A stretch of DNA of 28,365 nucleotides from DATHWB01 sp035544575 (GCA_035544575.1 DATKEC010000085.1:1-28365); one strand, 5' to 3'; shown: positions 1 to 8,223, numbered from the stretch's first letter. Translations and numbers: made by a program. The notes: generated by a model from the letters alone, not told the origin.

Positions 1-5
1 ACCTC

Positions 6-1736
6 TCATCCGGAGCTGTTGTCCCAGCTCGCTCCGAAGAAGTTGTAATCCGGTCTGGCGGGCGGCACCCAGTTCAGCCCCTGCCGAACTCCGAACGCGG
101 TCGACTGCGCCCACAGGAAGCCGGCGGCCGCATCCTCGTACACGATCCGCTCTGCATCTGCAACGAGCTCCAGAGCTCGTTCGTACTCGCTGCCCCAGAT
201 CTGCGTGGCCTCCCAGACGCGGGCGTCCACTTCGGGGTTGCAGTACCAGCCACCCCACTCCGCACTGGGGTTGAGCGGGGTGGTGACCTCTCCGGCGCGA
301 TCCGTGCACACCTTGGTCGAGCGCAAGTGGTGCTGACCATGGAAGTTGCCGCCGCCGCTGTGTCCGCTGTACATCAGAGGTCCAATCGTCTTCTCAGCGG
401 AGGCCGTCTCGAATGCAGTGTTCTCCATGATGGAGATCTGTACCGGGATTCCGACGGCGCCGAGCATCTCGGCGAGCACCGTACAAACTTCCTCGGTCTT
501 CGGGCCGTAGCCATCCCGGCAGACGAGATCCAGCACTCCGAACTCCCCCTCGAGACCGTCCGGGTACCCGGCGTCGGCAAGGAGCTGACGAGCGAGATCC
601 GGGTCGTACTCATATGGCACGAGTTCGCCGTTGGCGCCCGGTTCCAAGCTCGCGACCAGCCCGGCAGGGATGATGTGGGCCTGTCCTTCGAGCAGCGAGT
701 TGATGATCAACTGTCGATCGATAGCGTGGTTGATCGCCAACCGCACCTCGAGCTGGTCGAACGGCTCGACCGTGTTGTCGATGGTGATGTACATCCGGTT
801 CAGCGACTCTTTGACCAGGACCTGGAGGTTCGGATCGCTCTCGACCTCAGGGATCTGCTCGATCGCCAGGGGTGCGGCGATGTCGATTTCACCGGCGCGG
901 AGGGCGGCAACCCGGGACGCGTCATCGGGAAGGACTCGGCAGTAGACCTCGTCGATCTCGGGTTCACCGAGGAAGTAGTCGGCGTGCTTCTCCAGAATCA
1001 AGACGTTGTCGGGCTGCCATTCGACGAACTTGTACGGGCCGGCACTGATCGGGTGCTGTGCGAATCCGTCCGCTCCGACCTCTTCGTAGTAGGCCTGGGG
1101 AACCACATAGATTCTCGGGCTGCTCGTGTACAAGAGCGCGTCGGGCTCGGCCATGTTGACCTGCACCGTGTTCGCGTCCACGACGTCCGCACTCGCCACA
1201 GAGGACACATATCCCTGCGTGACCGACCCCTCGTACTCGGGGCTCACGAAGAGATTGAGCGAGAACGCGACGTCCTCGGCCGTTACCGGTTCACCGTTGT
1301 GGAAGGTGGCGTCGTCGCGAATGGTCAGGGTCCATGTCATCCCGTCCGCGCTCGAGACGAACTCCGTGGCAATGCCGGGTAGGAGTTCACCGGATGTCAT
1401 CGGTGGGTAGCCCCGCTCGGTCAGCGGTGCGAAGATCCCCAAGAGACAGGGACCGGTGTTCCCAGTGCCCACCACGGTGGCATCAAGTCCCGCTTGATCT
1501 GTCGGGATACCGATCACCACACGTGACGGCTCGTCGCCGTCGTCGGGTGTGTCTGTCCCAGGATCGGTCGTCCCAGCGGAGTCGGTCGTCGTGTCAGTCG
1601 TGCCAGTCGTGCCAGTCGTGCCATCGCCCTCGCCCTCGGTGTCGCCGGCGCTGCACGCCGCGGCCACGAGCGCGAAAATGACCAACCAGAGGGCGACGCC
1701 CGATTGGCTGAGTCTCTTCCGCTTCTCCGTACTCAT
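6..1736 (-). CDS. ABC transporter solute-binding lipoprotein, family 5 (peptide/nickel/opine type)
   Basis: Predicted extracytoplasmic substrate-binding lipoprotein of an ABC importer. The 576-aa protein begins with a basic n-region and a hydrophobic stretch ending in the lipobox LVAAAC, so Cys28 should be the lipidated residue. Residues about 29-70 are a G/T/D-rich low-complexity linker. The rest is a typical family 5 domain, including FHNGEPVTAEDVAFSLN near residue 145 and a later region of the type LEVRLAINHAIDR. Length is normal for the family. GGGAGG lies 8 nt before the ATG. No permease or ATPase gene is in the window; downstream on this strand lies beyond the left edge, where they may be. 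Family assignment is secure. The ligand is unknown, because family 5 proteins bind peptides, opines, sugars and metal chelates; the catabolic surroundings suggest an organic acid or amide, which is inference. Confidence 0.9.
   Translation of the reverse strand: MSTEKRKRLSQSGVALWLVIFALVAAACSAGDTEGEGDGTTGTTGTTDTTTDSAGTTDPGTDTPDDGDEPSRVVIGIPTDQAGLDATVVGTGNTGPCLLGIFAPLTERGYPPMTSGELLPGIATEFVSSADGMTWTLTIRDDATFHNGEPVTAEDVAFSLNLFVSPEYEGSVTQGYVSSVASADVVDANTVQVNMAEPDALLYTSSPRIYVVPQAYYEEVGADGFAQHPISAGPYKFVEWQPDNVLILEKHADYFLGEPEIDEVYCRVLPDDASRVAALRAGEIDIAAPLAIEQIPEVESDPNLQVLVKESLNRMYITIDNTVEPFDQLEVRLAINHAIDRQLIINSLLEGQAHIIPAGLVASLEPGANGELVPYEYDPDLARQLLADAGYPDGLEGEFGVLDLVCRDGYGPKTEEVCTVLAEMLGAVGIPVQISIMENTAFETASAEKTIGPLMYSGHSGGGNFHGQHHLRSTKVCTDRAGEVTTPLNPSAEWGGWYCNPEVDARVWEATQIWGSEYERALELVADAERIVYEDAAAGFLWAQSTAFGVRQGLNWVPPARPDYNFFGASWDNSSG
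1588..1623 (-). repeat. 9-bp tandem repeat, four units, coding the Gly-Thr-Thr linker
   Basis: On the plus strand the unit GTCGTGCCA occurs three times exactly (1597-1623), preceded by one copy with a single change, GTCGTGTCA (1588-1596). On the coding strand it encodes Gly-Thr-Thr repeats just after the lipidated cysteine of the solute-binding protein. Gain or loss of a unit keeps the reading frame and would change only the tether length. Confidence 0.85.
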
Positions 1737-1854
1737 CTCTTGCTCCTCCCTAGGGGGTGCCTGGGCCTCGTCGGCCCCGGGGCTACCTGTCGCTCAGGAC
1801 TGTTGGGGCCTGTCGTCCGCACCCTCGAGAGGGCACGGATGGACCTCCTTCCTC

Positions 1855-1866
1855 CCACCGCGGTGG
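1855..1866. promoter_or_regulatory. 12-bp perfect palindrome in the leader of the solute-binding protein gene
   Basis: CCACCGCGGTGG reads identically on both strands and lies about 120 bp upstream of the solute-binding protein start, in the 197-bp gap after the maleate-isomerase-like gene. It could be an operator or a short hairpin. No matching copy was noticed in the other intergenic regions, so function is unproven. Confidence 0.35.
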
Positions 1867-1903
1867 AACGAACCTCCGACATCGTCCGGACCCTAGCCAC
1901 GCG

Positions 1904-1929
1904 TGTCTCAGCTAGCAAGCCGCTGTCTC
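1904..1929. promoter_or_regulatory. Two TGTCTC half-sites spaced 20 bp, upstream of the solute-binding protein gene
   Basis: TGTCTC occurs at 1904-1909 and 1924-1929, with start-to-start spacing of 20 bp, about two helical turns. The hexamer is the right half of the palindrome at 2735-2749. The left halves are not conserved here, so these are at best half-sites. They lie 170-195 bp upstream of the lipoprotein start. Confidence 0.25.
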
Positions 1930-1933
1930 GGTC

Positions 1934-2677
1934 TTACAGACTCTGGAGGAGGCGACCCCAGCGTGGCTCCGGGCGCACGGGGTAGGGGCCGCCGTGGCCA
2001 TGCAGCGCTGCCCACAGCGTCGAGGTGTGGTTGGTGAGCACCGGAATTCCGAGCTCTGCCTCGAGCAAAGGAGCCGCGTACAGGAAATATCCGTTGCCTC
2101 CCGGGAGGAGAAGCACGTCGGCGTCGGGCGACTCGGTGAAGGCGGCGCGGCCGAGTTCCATGGCGGTTTCGTGATCCGACTCGGGCGATTTCTTCTTGTT
2201 CTCCTTCAGCGTTCCTCCCGCGTTGCGATAGGAAACCAACTCGAAGCCGGCGGCCTCGAGGTATGCCTTTACTGCCAGGGTCGTGCTCTCCGGCCAGCGA
2301 TTCGCCAGCGCAACCTTCCTCGCGCCCAGGTGTTCCATAGCCGTGATGTGGTCCTCGAACGACGAGCCGACAGGCAGGCCCGATCGGTCGGAAATGGCCG
2401 CATGGAGCTCCAGTACACGATCTCGGCCGAGTGCTGCGGCCACTGGCACGCCGCCCATGACGATCCGGTCGGCGCCGGACTCCGTGAGGGAGTCGACACA
2501 ACTCCACATGCGATCCATGTTGGCTTCGACCGCCTCCAGGCTGTACTCGTCCAGTTCGAGGTAGGTGAGGTAGACGAGGAGACCTTCCGGAGCGATGCGG
2601 TAGGTCTGATAGTTGGACATGTTGGTGTGGTGGGCGCGGATGATCCCGAGCCGGAGCCAAGGGAATACGACTTCCAT
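1934..2677 (-). CDS. Maleate isomerase / arylmalonate decarboxylase-like protein lacking both catalytic cysteines
   Basis: A 247-aa member of the Asp/Glu racemase superfamily, closest in layout to maleate cis-trans isomerase and arylmalonate decarboxylase: N-terminal YQTYRIAPEG, a first-lobe loop MGGVPVAAALGRD (about 74-86), a second-lobe loop LPGGNGYFL (191-199) and the family-typical TSTLWAALHG near 218-227. Known enzymes have Cys in one or both loops, where this protein has V/P and G. Its only cysteine (about residue 60) is elsewhere. It is a paralogue of the protein at 12095-12898. The open frame extends to 3148, but the ATG at 2677 is preceded by GAGGAGG with 10 nt spacing, and the longer version would cross the divergent promoter region. 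Fold is confident; the reaction is unknown. Confidence 0.82.
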   Translation of the reverse strand: MEVVFPWLRLGIIRAHHTNMSNYQTYRIAPEGLLVYLTYLELDEYSLEAVEANMDRMWSCVDSLTESGADRIVMGGVPVAAALGRDRVLELHAAISDRSGLPVGSSFEDHITAMEHLGARKVALANRWPESTTLAVKAYLEAAGFELVSYRNAGGTLKENKKKSPESDHETAMELGRAAFTESPDADVLLLPGGNGYFLYAAPLLEAELGIPVLTNHTSTLWAALHGHGGPYPVRPEPRWGRLLQSL

Positions 2678-2734
2678 GATGCAGTGACCTCCTCGTCGGA
2701 CAGAGGGATCGTACCGCCGAGTCGTCACCCATGC

Positions 2735-2749
2735 CGAGACAGTGTCTCG
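2735..2749. promoter_or_regulatory. Candidate operator: 15-bp palindrome CGAGACA-G-TGTCTCG
   Basis: A perfect inverted repeat with one central base, in the 132-bp divergent gap between the minus-strand maleate-isomerase-like gene (start 2677) and the plus-strand LVIVD gene (start 2810). On the minus strand a -10-like TACGAT lies at 2708-2713, and the palindrome overlaps the edge of its expected -35 zone, a position suited to a repressor. A near copy is at 15206-15220. Cognate regulator unknown. Confidence 0.55.
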
Positions 2750-2809
2750 ACTGTCGGGACACGGTCGGTAGAGTTCAGCGACAGACGGTTGGGAAAGGAT
2801 GGAGGGACC

Positions 2810-3967
2810 ATGGTCGAAGCATCTCGAGCGGATAGCCTGAACATGGGCATCGTCGGTCACCACGACCTCGCAGGATCGGGTGACGGGATGCACGTCAACG
2901 TGGTCGACGGGATCGCGTACGTGGGTCACATGGGAGAGACCCGAGTGGGAACGTCCATCCTCGACGTCTCGGACCCTCGCAAGCCCGAACTGCTCACGCA
3001 GATCGAGACGCCTCCGGGAACCCACTCCCACAAAGTCCAGGTCGTCGACGACCTCCTCGTCGTGAACTACGAACGGAACGCTCGCGAGCCTGACGCCAAT
3101 ACGTGGCAAGCGGGTATGCAGACATTCGACGTCTCGGACCCATCGCAACCGGTGGCACTCGGGTTCCTACCGACACCAGGTAAAGGAGTCCACCGGGTGA
3201 CATTCTGGGAGGCTCCATACGTTCTGATGAGCGCCAGCCAGAACGGGTTCTCCGATCAGATCCTGCTGATAGCCGACGTCAGCGACCCCAGCCAGCCTGC
3301 CGAGGTCGGTCGCTGGTGGGTGCCGGGGATGCACACCTCAGCTGGTGAGATCCCGTCGTGGGACACGTCCACCGCCGTCTACAAGGCACACCACGGAATC
3401 ATCCGAGGAAATCGTGCATTCGTTTCGTGGTGGGACGCCGGTTTCGTCGTTCTCGATATCAGCGACATCCGCTCTCCCCGACTCGTGTCTCACACGTCCC
3501 CGGACACCCCCACCTCCCAGACGCACACCACACTGCCCGTGCCGGGCAAGGACCTCCTGGTCGTCGGGGAAGAAGCCACCAAGGACCGCTGCCTGGAGCT
3601 GGACCGAAACATCTTCCTGTACGACATCAGTGACGACCGGGCACCGACCCTCATCTCGACCTTTCCCCGCCCCAGTCACGATTTCTGCTCCAAGGGGGGG
3701 CGGTTCGGCCCGCACAACATTCACGAAGGCCGGCCTGGCGCCCTGATCGACCCAGATACCGTCTATGTGACGTATTTCAACGCAGGCGTTCGGGTCTTCG
3801 ACATCTCCAAACCGGAGAACCCCGTCGAGAGGGGATACTGCGTACCCGAGCCACCGCCGGGTCGACCAGCGATACAGATGAATGACCTCACTGTGACCAC
3901 GGATGGGCTGATCTACGCCACCGACAGGTTCACCGGTGGCCTCTACGTCATGGAGTACACAGGCTGA
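2810..3967 (+). CDS. LVIVD-repeat beta-propeller protein
   Basis: A 385-aa protein built of repeated blades, each pairing a hydrophobic strand with a motif of the type LDVSDPRKPELL, FDVSDPSQPVAL, ADVSDPSQPAEV, LDISDIRSPRLV, YDISDDRAPTLI and FDISKPENPVER. This pattern is that of LVIVD-repeat proteins, predicted beta-propellers. No signal peptide or membrane segment is seen, so it appears cytoplasmic. The frame is open far upstream (from 1994), but the ATG at 2810 has AAAGGATGGAGGG just before it and lies downstream of the divergent control region, so this start is preferred. It is transcribed away from the maleate-isomerase-like gene, with the palindrome at 2735-2749 between them. Biochemical function is unknown; a scaffold, lyase or ligand-binding role would all fit a propeller. 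Confidence 0.85.
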   Translation: MVEASRADSLNMGIVGHHDLAGSGDGMHVNVVDGIAYVGHMGETRVGTSILDVSDPRKPELLTQIETPPGTHSHKVQVVDDLLVVNYERNAREPDANTWQAGMQTFDVSDPSQPVALGFLPTPGKGVHRVTFWEAPYVLMSASQNGFSDQILLIADVSDPSQPAEVGRWWVPGMHTSAGEIPSWDTSTAVYKAHHGIIRGNRAFVSWWDAGFVVLDISDIRSPRLVSHTSPDTPTSQTHTTLPVPGKDLLVVGEEATKDRCLELDRNIFLYDISDDRAPTLISTFPRPSHDFCSKGGRFGPHNIHEGRPGALIDPDTVYVTYFNAGVRVFDISKPENPVERGYCVPEPPPGRPAIQMNDLTVTTDGLIYATDRFTGGLYVMEYTG

Positions 3968-3973
3968 CGGCCC

Positions 3974-4714
3974 TCACTCGGGGAGTTCGGCGGAGGGATA
4001 GGCCACGCGGCTGTTGACGAATCGCGTCGCCGCGAGACCCTCCGCCATTCGCAAACTCAGTGCGAGCGGATCGAGGACGGGTATTCCGAGTTCCGCCGTG
4101 AGGTCGCCCGCGTCGAGGTGCACCGGAACCATCGTCATCCCCAGCGGCAGGATCAGTTCCGCCCCCTCGGTTTCAACCGCTTCACGTGCCACGGCCAGGA
4201 ACCGCTCACGGAGCCGACCTGGATCGGCCGCCATCTCAGTGACAGCAACACCCACCTCCCGAATGGAGGTGACGTGCCCATCGATGCCCCACTCGCGCGT
4301 CAGCCGGCGGAACATGACCACATGGGGGACGTCGTAGCACACGATGGCGAAACGATCCGACACCATCGCTGCCGCGTGTGAACCCACCCGACCAGGACCC
4401 ATGATGGGGATGTCGACCACATGACGTGCCTCCTCGACGCCGAGGTCGAGCGTGCCGTAAGGCACGATCGCCTTACACCCTTCGCGTTCCGCATCTGCGG
4501 CCGCCCGAGCGACGAGCGGAGCGACCATGGCCCGGTGCAGATTTGTCAGGCCCTTCCGGTAGACGCTCCCGCTGATCTGTCGGATGACAACATCCACCGA
4601 TAGCGGCGCAGCCCGCAACACGGCATCGGTCCTGATGTCTAGTTCATGCTGCGGATATTGGGCCAACAGCACGGCAATTCGAACTCGTTCCGTCTTTCTT
4701 TCCTCAATTGTCAC
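3974..4714 (-). CDS. Asp/Glu/hydantoin racemase family protein without the catalytic cysteines
   Basis: A 246-aa two-lobe protein of the hydantoin racemase branch: VRIAVLLAQYPQHELDIRTD at the N-terminus, first active-site loop VPYGTLDLG (about 84-92) and second loop LPLGMTMVP (about 189-197). In hydantoin and Asp/Glu racemases these loops carry the acid/base cysteine pair (forms such as CFGDPG and LGCAGM). Here the positions hold Gly/Tyr and Met. The two cysteines present (about 80 and 126) are outside the loops. The GTG at 4714 is preceded by GGGAGG with 8 nt spacing and overlaps the MFS stop by 11 nt, so it is probably translationally coupled. An in-frame ATG at 4735 is a weaker alternative. 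The LVIVD gene ends 6 nt away on the other strand. Racemase chemistry is doubtful; a lyase, isomerase or binding role is possible. Confidence 0.82.
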   Translation of the reverse strand: MTIEERKTERVRIAVLLAQYPQHELDIRTDAVLRAAPLSVDVVIRQISGSVYRKGLTNLHRAMVAPLVARAAADAEREGCKAIVPYGTLDLGVEEARHVVDIPIMGPGRVGSHAAAMVSDRFAIVCYDVPHVVMFRRLTREWGIDGHVTSIREVGVAVTEMAADPGRLRERFLAVAREAVETEGAELILPLGMTMVPVHLDAGDLTAELGIPVLDPLALSLRMAEGLAATRFVNSRVAYPSAELPE

Positions 4715-6032
4715 GTTCACGTCCTCCCTGTCCATTCGAACCGCCCTTGCTCGAGCCGTCCTCCGACACCACTTCCACCGCGCCGTCGACCGTTCTGAAT
4801 CGGCGACCGACCCTGCTCACGATCAATGTGACAGCGACGACAAGCGCACCGGCCGCAAACGCGGCCCGCGGGCCCGAAAGGTCCATGATCCATCCGCCGA
4901 GCATTCCTCCAATGGGCCGGCCTCCCAGGAAGACCACGCTATAGAGCGCCATGACGCGGCCACTCATGTGGTCTTCGATGTTCAGCTGCAGGCGAGCCTG
5001 TGCCCCGATCGTAAAAGCCGTTCCGGATGCGCCTAGCAACACCAGGCCGACGATCCCGATCGGCAACGTCGGCGCGGTCGCGGCGATGACGAGCGCCACG
5101 GTGAGCACGAAGCCAGAGGCGGTCAGATGGCGCCCACCGAGTCTCGCTGCCCGCGCGGTGAACACCGCACCCACGAAGGAGCCCGCGCTCAAGGCAGCCA
5201 CCATCGAGCCGTACAGCCCGGCAGCGCCGTCGAACACAATCGTCGCGTAGCCGGGCACGAGAACGTGCCAGTTCCACGCGAAGATGCTCACGATCGCCGA
5301 CAGAACGAGGGTGTTGCGGATCCGGCGCCGTTGCCATGCGTACGAGAAGCCTGCCCGCAACTGACCCCGCCCGCGCCCGAGGAGGGCCGCCGGACGCAGG
5401 CGGGCGCGATCGATGGCGAGCAGCGAGCCGAACACGGCTGCAAAGCTCACCGCGTTGAGGCTGAAACTCCACTTGACACCGAGGGTGGCGATGAGGAAGC
5501 CGCCGAGTGCCGGACCCACCGTCCGTGAGATCGTCGTGGTCGTGGAGTGAAGACTGACGGCGTTCGAAAGCTCGTGTTCGTCGGTGAGATCTCGTAGGAA
5601 GGTTCGGCGGAGGGGGTTGTCGACCGCGTTGATGAGGCCCTGGATTGCGACCAGCGAGTAAATGAGAACCAGGGTCGGAGAGGAGACCCAGGCAACCACT
5701 GCGTATGTCGTCGCGACAGCCGCGAGGAGTGCTTGGGTCGCCAATAAGAGACGTCGCCGGTCGGCGCGATCGCTGAACAGGCCGCCGAACACGCCCAGGA
5801 GCAGGACCGGCCCGTGCCGCAGGACTGAGTGCAGGCCGAGGGCGGTGCCGCTTCCTGTGAGTTCGAGGATGAGCCAGAGTTCGGTGGTCTGTTGCAGCCA
5901 ATTGCCGGTGTTCGAGACCCCTTGTCCCACCAGATAGACACGGAAGTTCCGATTGCGGAGAGAAACGCCCATCCGACGCCACGACTCCCTGGGCCTGGGG
6001 GGACGAGAGCGCGATCGTAGGCGCTGGATCAC
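4704..6032 (-). CDS. MFS transporter (MFS_3 / EntS-like exporter family)
   Basis: A 442-aa integral membrane protein with about twelve hydrophobic segments and the N-terminal pattern of MFS_3 exporters: NRNFRVYLVGQGVSNTGNWLQ, then LGVFGGLFSDRADRRRLLL (the loop 2-3 motif with acidic and basic residues) and a PLRRTFLRDL-type segment. Proteins of this group export siderophores, drugs or metabolites. The GTG at 6032 gives the full frame but has a poor ribosome site. The ATG at 5972 (MGVSLRNRNF) has GGGAG about 12 nt upstream and keeps all membrane segments, so it is a serious alternative start. The stop overlaps the start of the racemase-like gene, making a two-gene operon. The substrate is not evident; export of a pathway intermediate or of the racemase-like protein's product is conjecture. 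Confidence 0.88.
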   Translation of the reverse strand: MIQRLRSRSRPPRPRESWRRMGVSLRNRNFRVYLVGQGVSNTGNWLQQTTELWLILELTGSGTALGLHSVLRHGPVLLLGVFGGLFSDRADRRRLLLATQALLAAVATTYAVVAWVSSPTLVLIYSLVAIQGLINAVDNPLRRTFLRDLTDEHELSNAVSLHSTTTTISRTVGPALGGFLIATLGVKWSFSLNAVSFAAVFGSLLAIDRARLRPAALLGRGRGQLRAGFSYAWQRRRIRNTLVLSAIVSIFAWNWHVLVPGYATIVFDGAAGLYGSMVAALSAGSFVGAVFTARAARLGGRHLTASGFVLTVALVIAATAPTLPIGIVGLVLLGASGTAFTIGAQARLQLNIEDHMSGRVMALYSVVFLGGRPIGGMLGGWIMDLSGPRAAFAAGALVVAVTLIVSRVGRRFRTVDGAVEVVSEDGSSKGGSNGQGGRERDN

Positions 6033-6105
6033 TCCATCACCGGATCGAGATCGATTGACCGGCGCTGGCGACGTCCTGGCACTGTTCGAAACTCACCGTG
6101 CAATT

Positions 6106-7218
6106 TCAAGACTCGGTTCGGTGTGTCCAGGGAACTGTGAGACCGAGGCGGTTCGCCCACGTGAGCAGGAGTTCGGTCACCTCAGTGTCCACCGCGACCC
6201 CCCGTCTCGCGTTGACTGCTTCGGCGAAGGCTTCTGGCTCACCCGGGATGAACACGCGATCACGGCCGGGCTCCTTACGCGCAGCCCGAATCGTCTCGAA
6301 GGTGGCTTCGGCGGAAGCCGCGACGTCTTCAGACGGCGCGAACACGTCGGCTTGTAGCACACCGAAGAAGTGTCCCACTGAGGTCACGCTCGCAGGCGTC
6401 TCGCCGAGGCGTTCGGAGAGCGGTGAGCCGGCAAGGGCACCGCACATGAGTTCGACGACGAGCCCAAGCCCGAATCCCTTGTGACCCCCGAACTCATCAC
6501 CCTCGCCGCCGAGAGGCAAGAGGGGAAAGCCGGGCTCGAGTTTGCCCCGATCGTCGAGACGTGGTGCTCCAGCGGCCGAATGCACCCAGCCCTCGGGCAG
6601 TCGACGACCTTCGCGCATCAACGTCTCGATCTTCCCCGCCGCCACCATCGACGTCGCCATGTCGAGATTGAACGCGGTCCCACCCGACGACCGAGGGAAG
6701 GCCACGCTTAGGGGGTTCGTACCGAGCATTCCTTCCACGGCGAAGGTCGGCGCCGTCCTCCCACCTCCGTTGGACATCGCGATCCCAACGAACCCTGCGC
6801 TCTGGGCGAGTGCAGTCCAGTATCCCGCGTACCCGAAATGGCTCGACCGTCGCACGGCTACGAACCCGCAGCCGTGCGCCCGAGCCAAGGACATGGCCTC
6901 GTCCACAGCGAACTTAGACGCGACGATTCCCACTCCGCCGTCGGCATCCACAACCCCCGACGTCCTACTCCGCGGAGTGAAGCGCATCTGCGGACGCGAC
7001 TTGAGGACGCCGCTGCTGAGCCTGCTCAGGAAGTAAGGAAGCCGCGCTATCCCGTGGCTCCGAATGCCACGGGTGTCAGCCGATAACAGGACATCAACCA
7101 CTAGCCCAGCGTCATCCTCGGTAAGGCCCGCAGCCGCCAGGGCCGCGACGGCGAATCGGCGGACATCGTCAGCCTCCACATAAATCGTGTCATCGGGCAT
7201 GGGCGAACGCTCAACCAC
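6106..7218 (-). CDS. Malate/L-lactate dehydrogenase family (Ldh2) oxidoreductase
   Basis: An NAD(P)-dependent 2-hydroxyacid dehydrogenase of the Ldh2 fold, the family of malate, ureidoglycolate, sulfolactate and 2,3-diketogulonate enzymes. Visible signatures are SHGIARLPYF near residue 55, the catalytic-histidine segment SSHFGYAGYW, LGTNPLSVAFP, the nucleotide loop DMATSMVAAGKI and GGHKGFGLGLVVELMCGAL. Length (about 370 aa) is normal. The frame opens with a GTG at 7224. I prefer the in-frame GTG at 7218, which sits 5 nt after GGAGG; an ATG at 7200 is also possible. It is divergent from the IclR-type regulator across a 170-bp gap, the usual arrangement for a regulator and its target. Exact substrate cannot be told from sequence alone. 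Sulfolactate and ureidoglycolate are alternatives to malate/lactate. Confidence 0.88.
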   Translation of the reverse strand: MVERSPMPDDTIYVEADDVRRFAVAALAAAGLTEDDAGLVVDVLLSADTRGIRSHGIARLPYFLSRLSSGVLKSRPQMRFTPRSRTSGVVDADGGVGIVASKFAVDEAMSLARAHGCGFVAVRRSSHFGYAGYWTALAQSAGFVGIAMSNGGGRTAPTFAVEGMLGTNPLSVAFPRSSGGTAFNLDMATSMVAAGKIETLMREGRRLPEGWVHSAAGAPRLDDRGKLEPGFPLLPLGGEGDEFGGHKGFGLGLVVELMCGALAGSPLSERLGETPASVTSVGHFFGVLQADVFAPSEDVAASAEATFETIRAARKEPGRDRVFIPGEPEAFAEAVNARRGVAVDTEVTELLLTWANRLGLTVPWTHRTES

Positions 7219-7287
7219 GAGCACCTCCGATTCGTCGACGACTCAGCCCAGCATACAATGAGAGTCGCGCTGGTCCGGACGCCGTCT

Positions 7288-7301
7288 CGTCCAATGGGAC
7301 G
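7288..7301. promoter_or_regulatory. Weak inverted repeat in the Ldh2/IclR divergent region
   Basis: CGTCC (7288-7292) and GGACG (7297-7301) flank AATG, embedded in a GTCTCG-containing stretch (7285-7289) between the divergent dehydrogenase and IclR genes. IclR proteins commonly bind palindromes between themselves and their targets, so this is a candidate site. The arms are only 5 bp and chance occurrence is likely. Confidence 0.2.
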
Positions 7302-7392
7302 CGAGGGTTTACGCCCCCTAAAGGTTCGACGCCCCAGCTCATCTCGTTAGGGTCAAGGCAGCGGGTGCGACTGCCAGAGAGGAGAGCCCTTC

Positions 7393-8181
7393 GTGGATGT
7401 CGACCACGAGACGAAATCGGCCAAGAACGGTCAGAAGAACCTCGGTGGTCGACTGATCGACATCATGGAGGCGGTCGTCGACGCAGGCGAGCCCGTAGGA
7501 CCGCGCGGGCTTGCACGTACCGTCGGCATCGACCGGAGTGCAGTGTGGCGGGTTCTCCAGCAACTGACCGAGCTCGGGATTCTGGAACGGCGCGAGGAGG
7601 GTTATATACCGGGACCGCGGCTGTTCTACATCGGTCGTCTACTTGGCGCCCGAGACACACTGCCGACGGCCGCGAGATCGATACTCAATAGTCTCGTGGC
7701 TCAGTTCGACGAGACCTGTTACGTCTGCACGCTCCACGGGGACTCGATCGTCTTCCTGTACGAAGTTCAGAGCAGCCATCCCGTTCGCTACGTGATCGAC
7801 ATCGGCAAGCCGAGTCCGCTTCACGCTGGAGCTGCCGGTCGCGCGATCCTGGCGGGTCTCACCGCGGAGGAGGCTTCCGAGATTCTCACACGAGTGGACT
7901 TGACCGCCTTGACCCCGAGGACGATCCGCGACACCGACATCCTCTTGCGAATGGCGGCCGAGGATGCAGACCGTGGCTACACAGTCAGCCTCGAAGAACG
8001 TGTCCCCGGTGGTTCTGCCGTAGCAGCACCGTTTTTCGATGGGTCGGGCAGGTGCCAGGGTTCTGTGGTGTTCACGTGTCCCGCCGTGCGGTTCGACGTC
8101 GAGCGCTCCGAGGAGATCGGCAAGGCGGTGCGCGCTGCCGCGGACGCGCTCTCCGCGCGCCTCGGCTACCAGGTCGGTTGA
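7393..8181 (+). CDS. IclR family transcriptional regulator
   Basis: A 262-aa regulator. Residues about 18-78 form the IclR winged helix-turn-helix: IDIMEAVVDAGEPVGPRGLA, then GIDRSAVWRVLQQLTELGIL and the wing ERREEGYIPGPRLFYIGRLL. The C-terminal effector domain follows, with the conserved HAGAAGRAILAGL and the later region GGSAVAAPFFDGSGRCQGSVVFTCP. Length is typical. It starts at GTG 7393 with GAGAGGAGAG upstream. IclR proteins usually sense small organic acids and control an adjacent catabolic gene; here the divergent Ldh2 gene is the natural first target, and other genes of the island could also be controlled. It is the only recognisable DNA-binding protein in the window. The effector is unknown. 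Confidence 0.93.
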   Translation: MDVDHETKSAKNGQKNLGGRLIDIMEAVVDAGEPVGPRGLARTVGIDRSAVWRVLQQLTELGILERREEGYIPGPRLFYIGRLLGARDTLPTAARSILNSLVAQFDETCYVCTLHGDSIVFLYEVQSSHPVRYVIDIGKPSPLHAGAAGRAILAGLTAEEASEILTRVDLTALTPRTIRDTDILLRMAAEDADRGYTVSLEERVPGGSAVAAPFFDGSGRCQGSVVFTCPAVRFDVERSEEIGKAVRAAADALSARLGYQVG

Positions 8182-8182
8182 A

Positions 8183-8213
8183 CGCCTCTCTTGGCGGTTC
8201 GGGCTTGGCGAAC
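8183..8213. terminator. Possible weak terminator between convergent IclR and cyclase genes
   Basis: Two small hairpins lie in the 42-nt gap: CGCC/GGCG with a 6-nt loop (8183-8196) and GTTCG/CGAAC with a 7-nt loop (8197-8213). There is no T-run. Position between convergent stops is right, but the stems are short. Confidence 0.3.
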
Positions 8214-8223
8214 GATGTGCTTA

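Noticed and set aside
327..1382. 351-codon plus-strand frame inside the solute-binding protein gene
   Set aside because: Antisense shadow of a lipoprotein gene with signal peptide and family motifs.
1994..2809. Upstream extension of the LVIVD-repeat protein
   Set aside because: It would be antisense to the maleate-isomerase-like gene; the ATG at 2810 has a good ribosome site and the propeller begins there.
2678..3148. N-terminal extension of the maleate-isomerase-like protein by 157 residues
   Set aside because: The extension overlaps the LVIVD gene and the divergent promoter region, has no family similarity, and a strong ribosome site precedes the ATG at 2677.
3917..3940. Hairpin GCCACCG / CGGTGGC near the end of the LVIVD gene as a terminator
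   Set aside because: The 7-bp stem with 10-nt loop ends 27 nt before the end of the gene and does not span the stop codon; coding constraint explains it as well.
7254..7259. TACAAT as a -10 box for the IclR gene
   Set aside because: No acceptable -35 lies 16-18 bp upstream and the distance to the gene (about 135 bp) is long; not enough to call a promoter.
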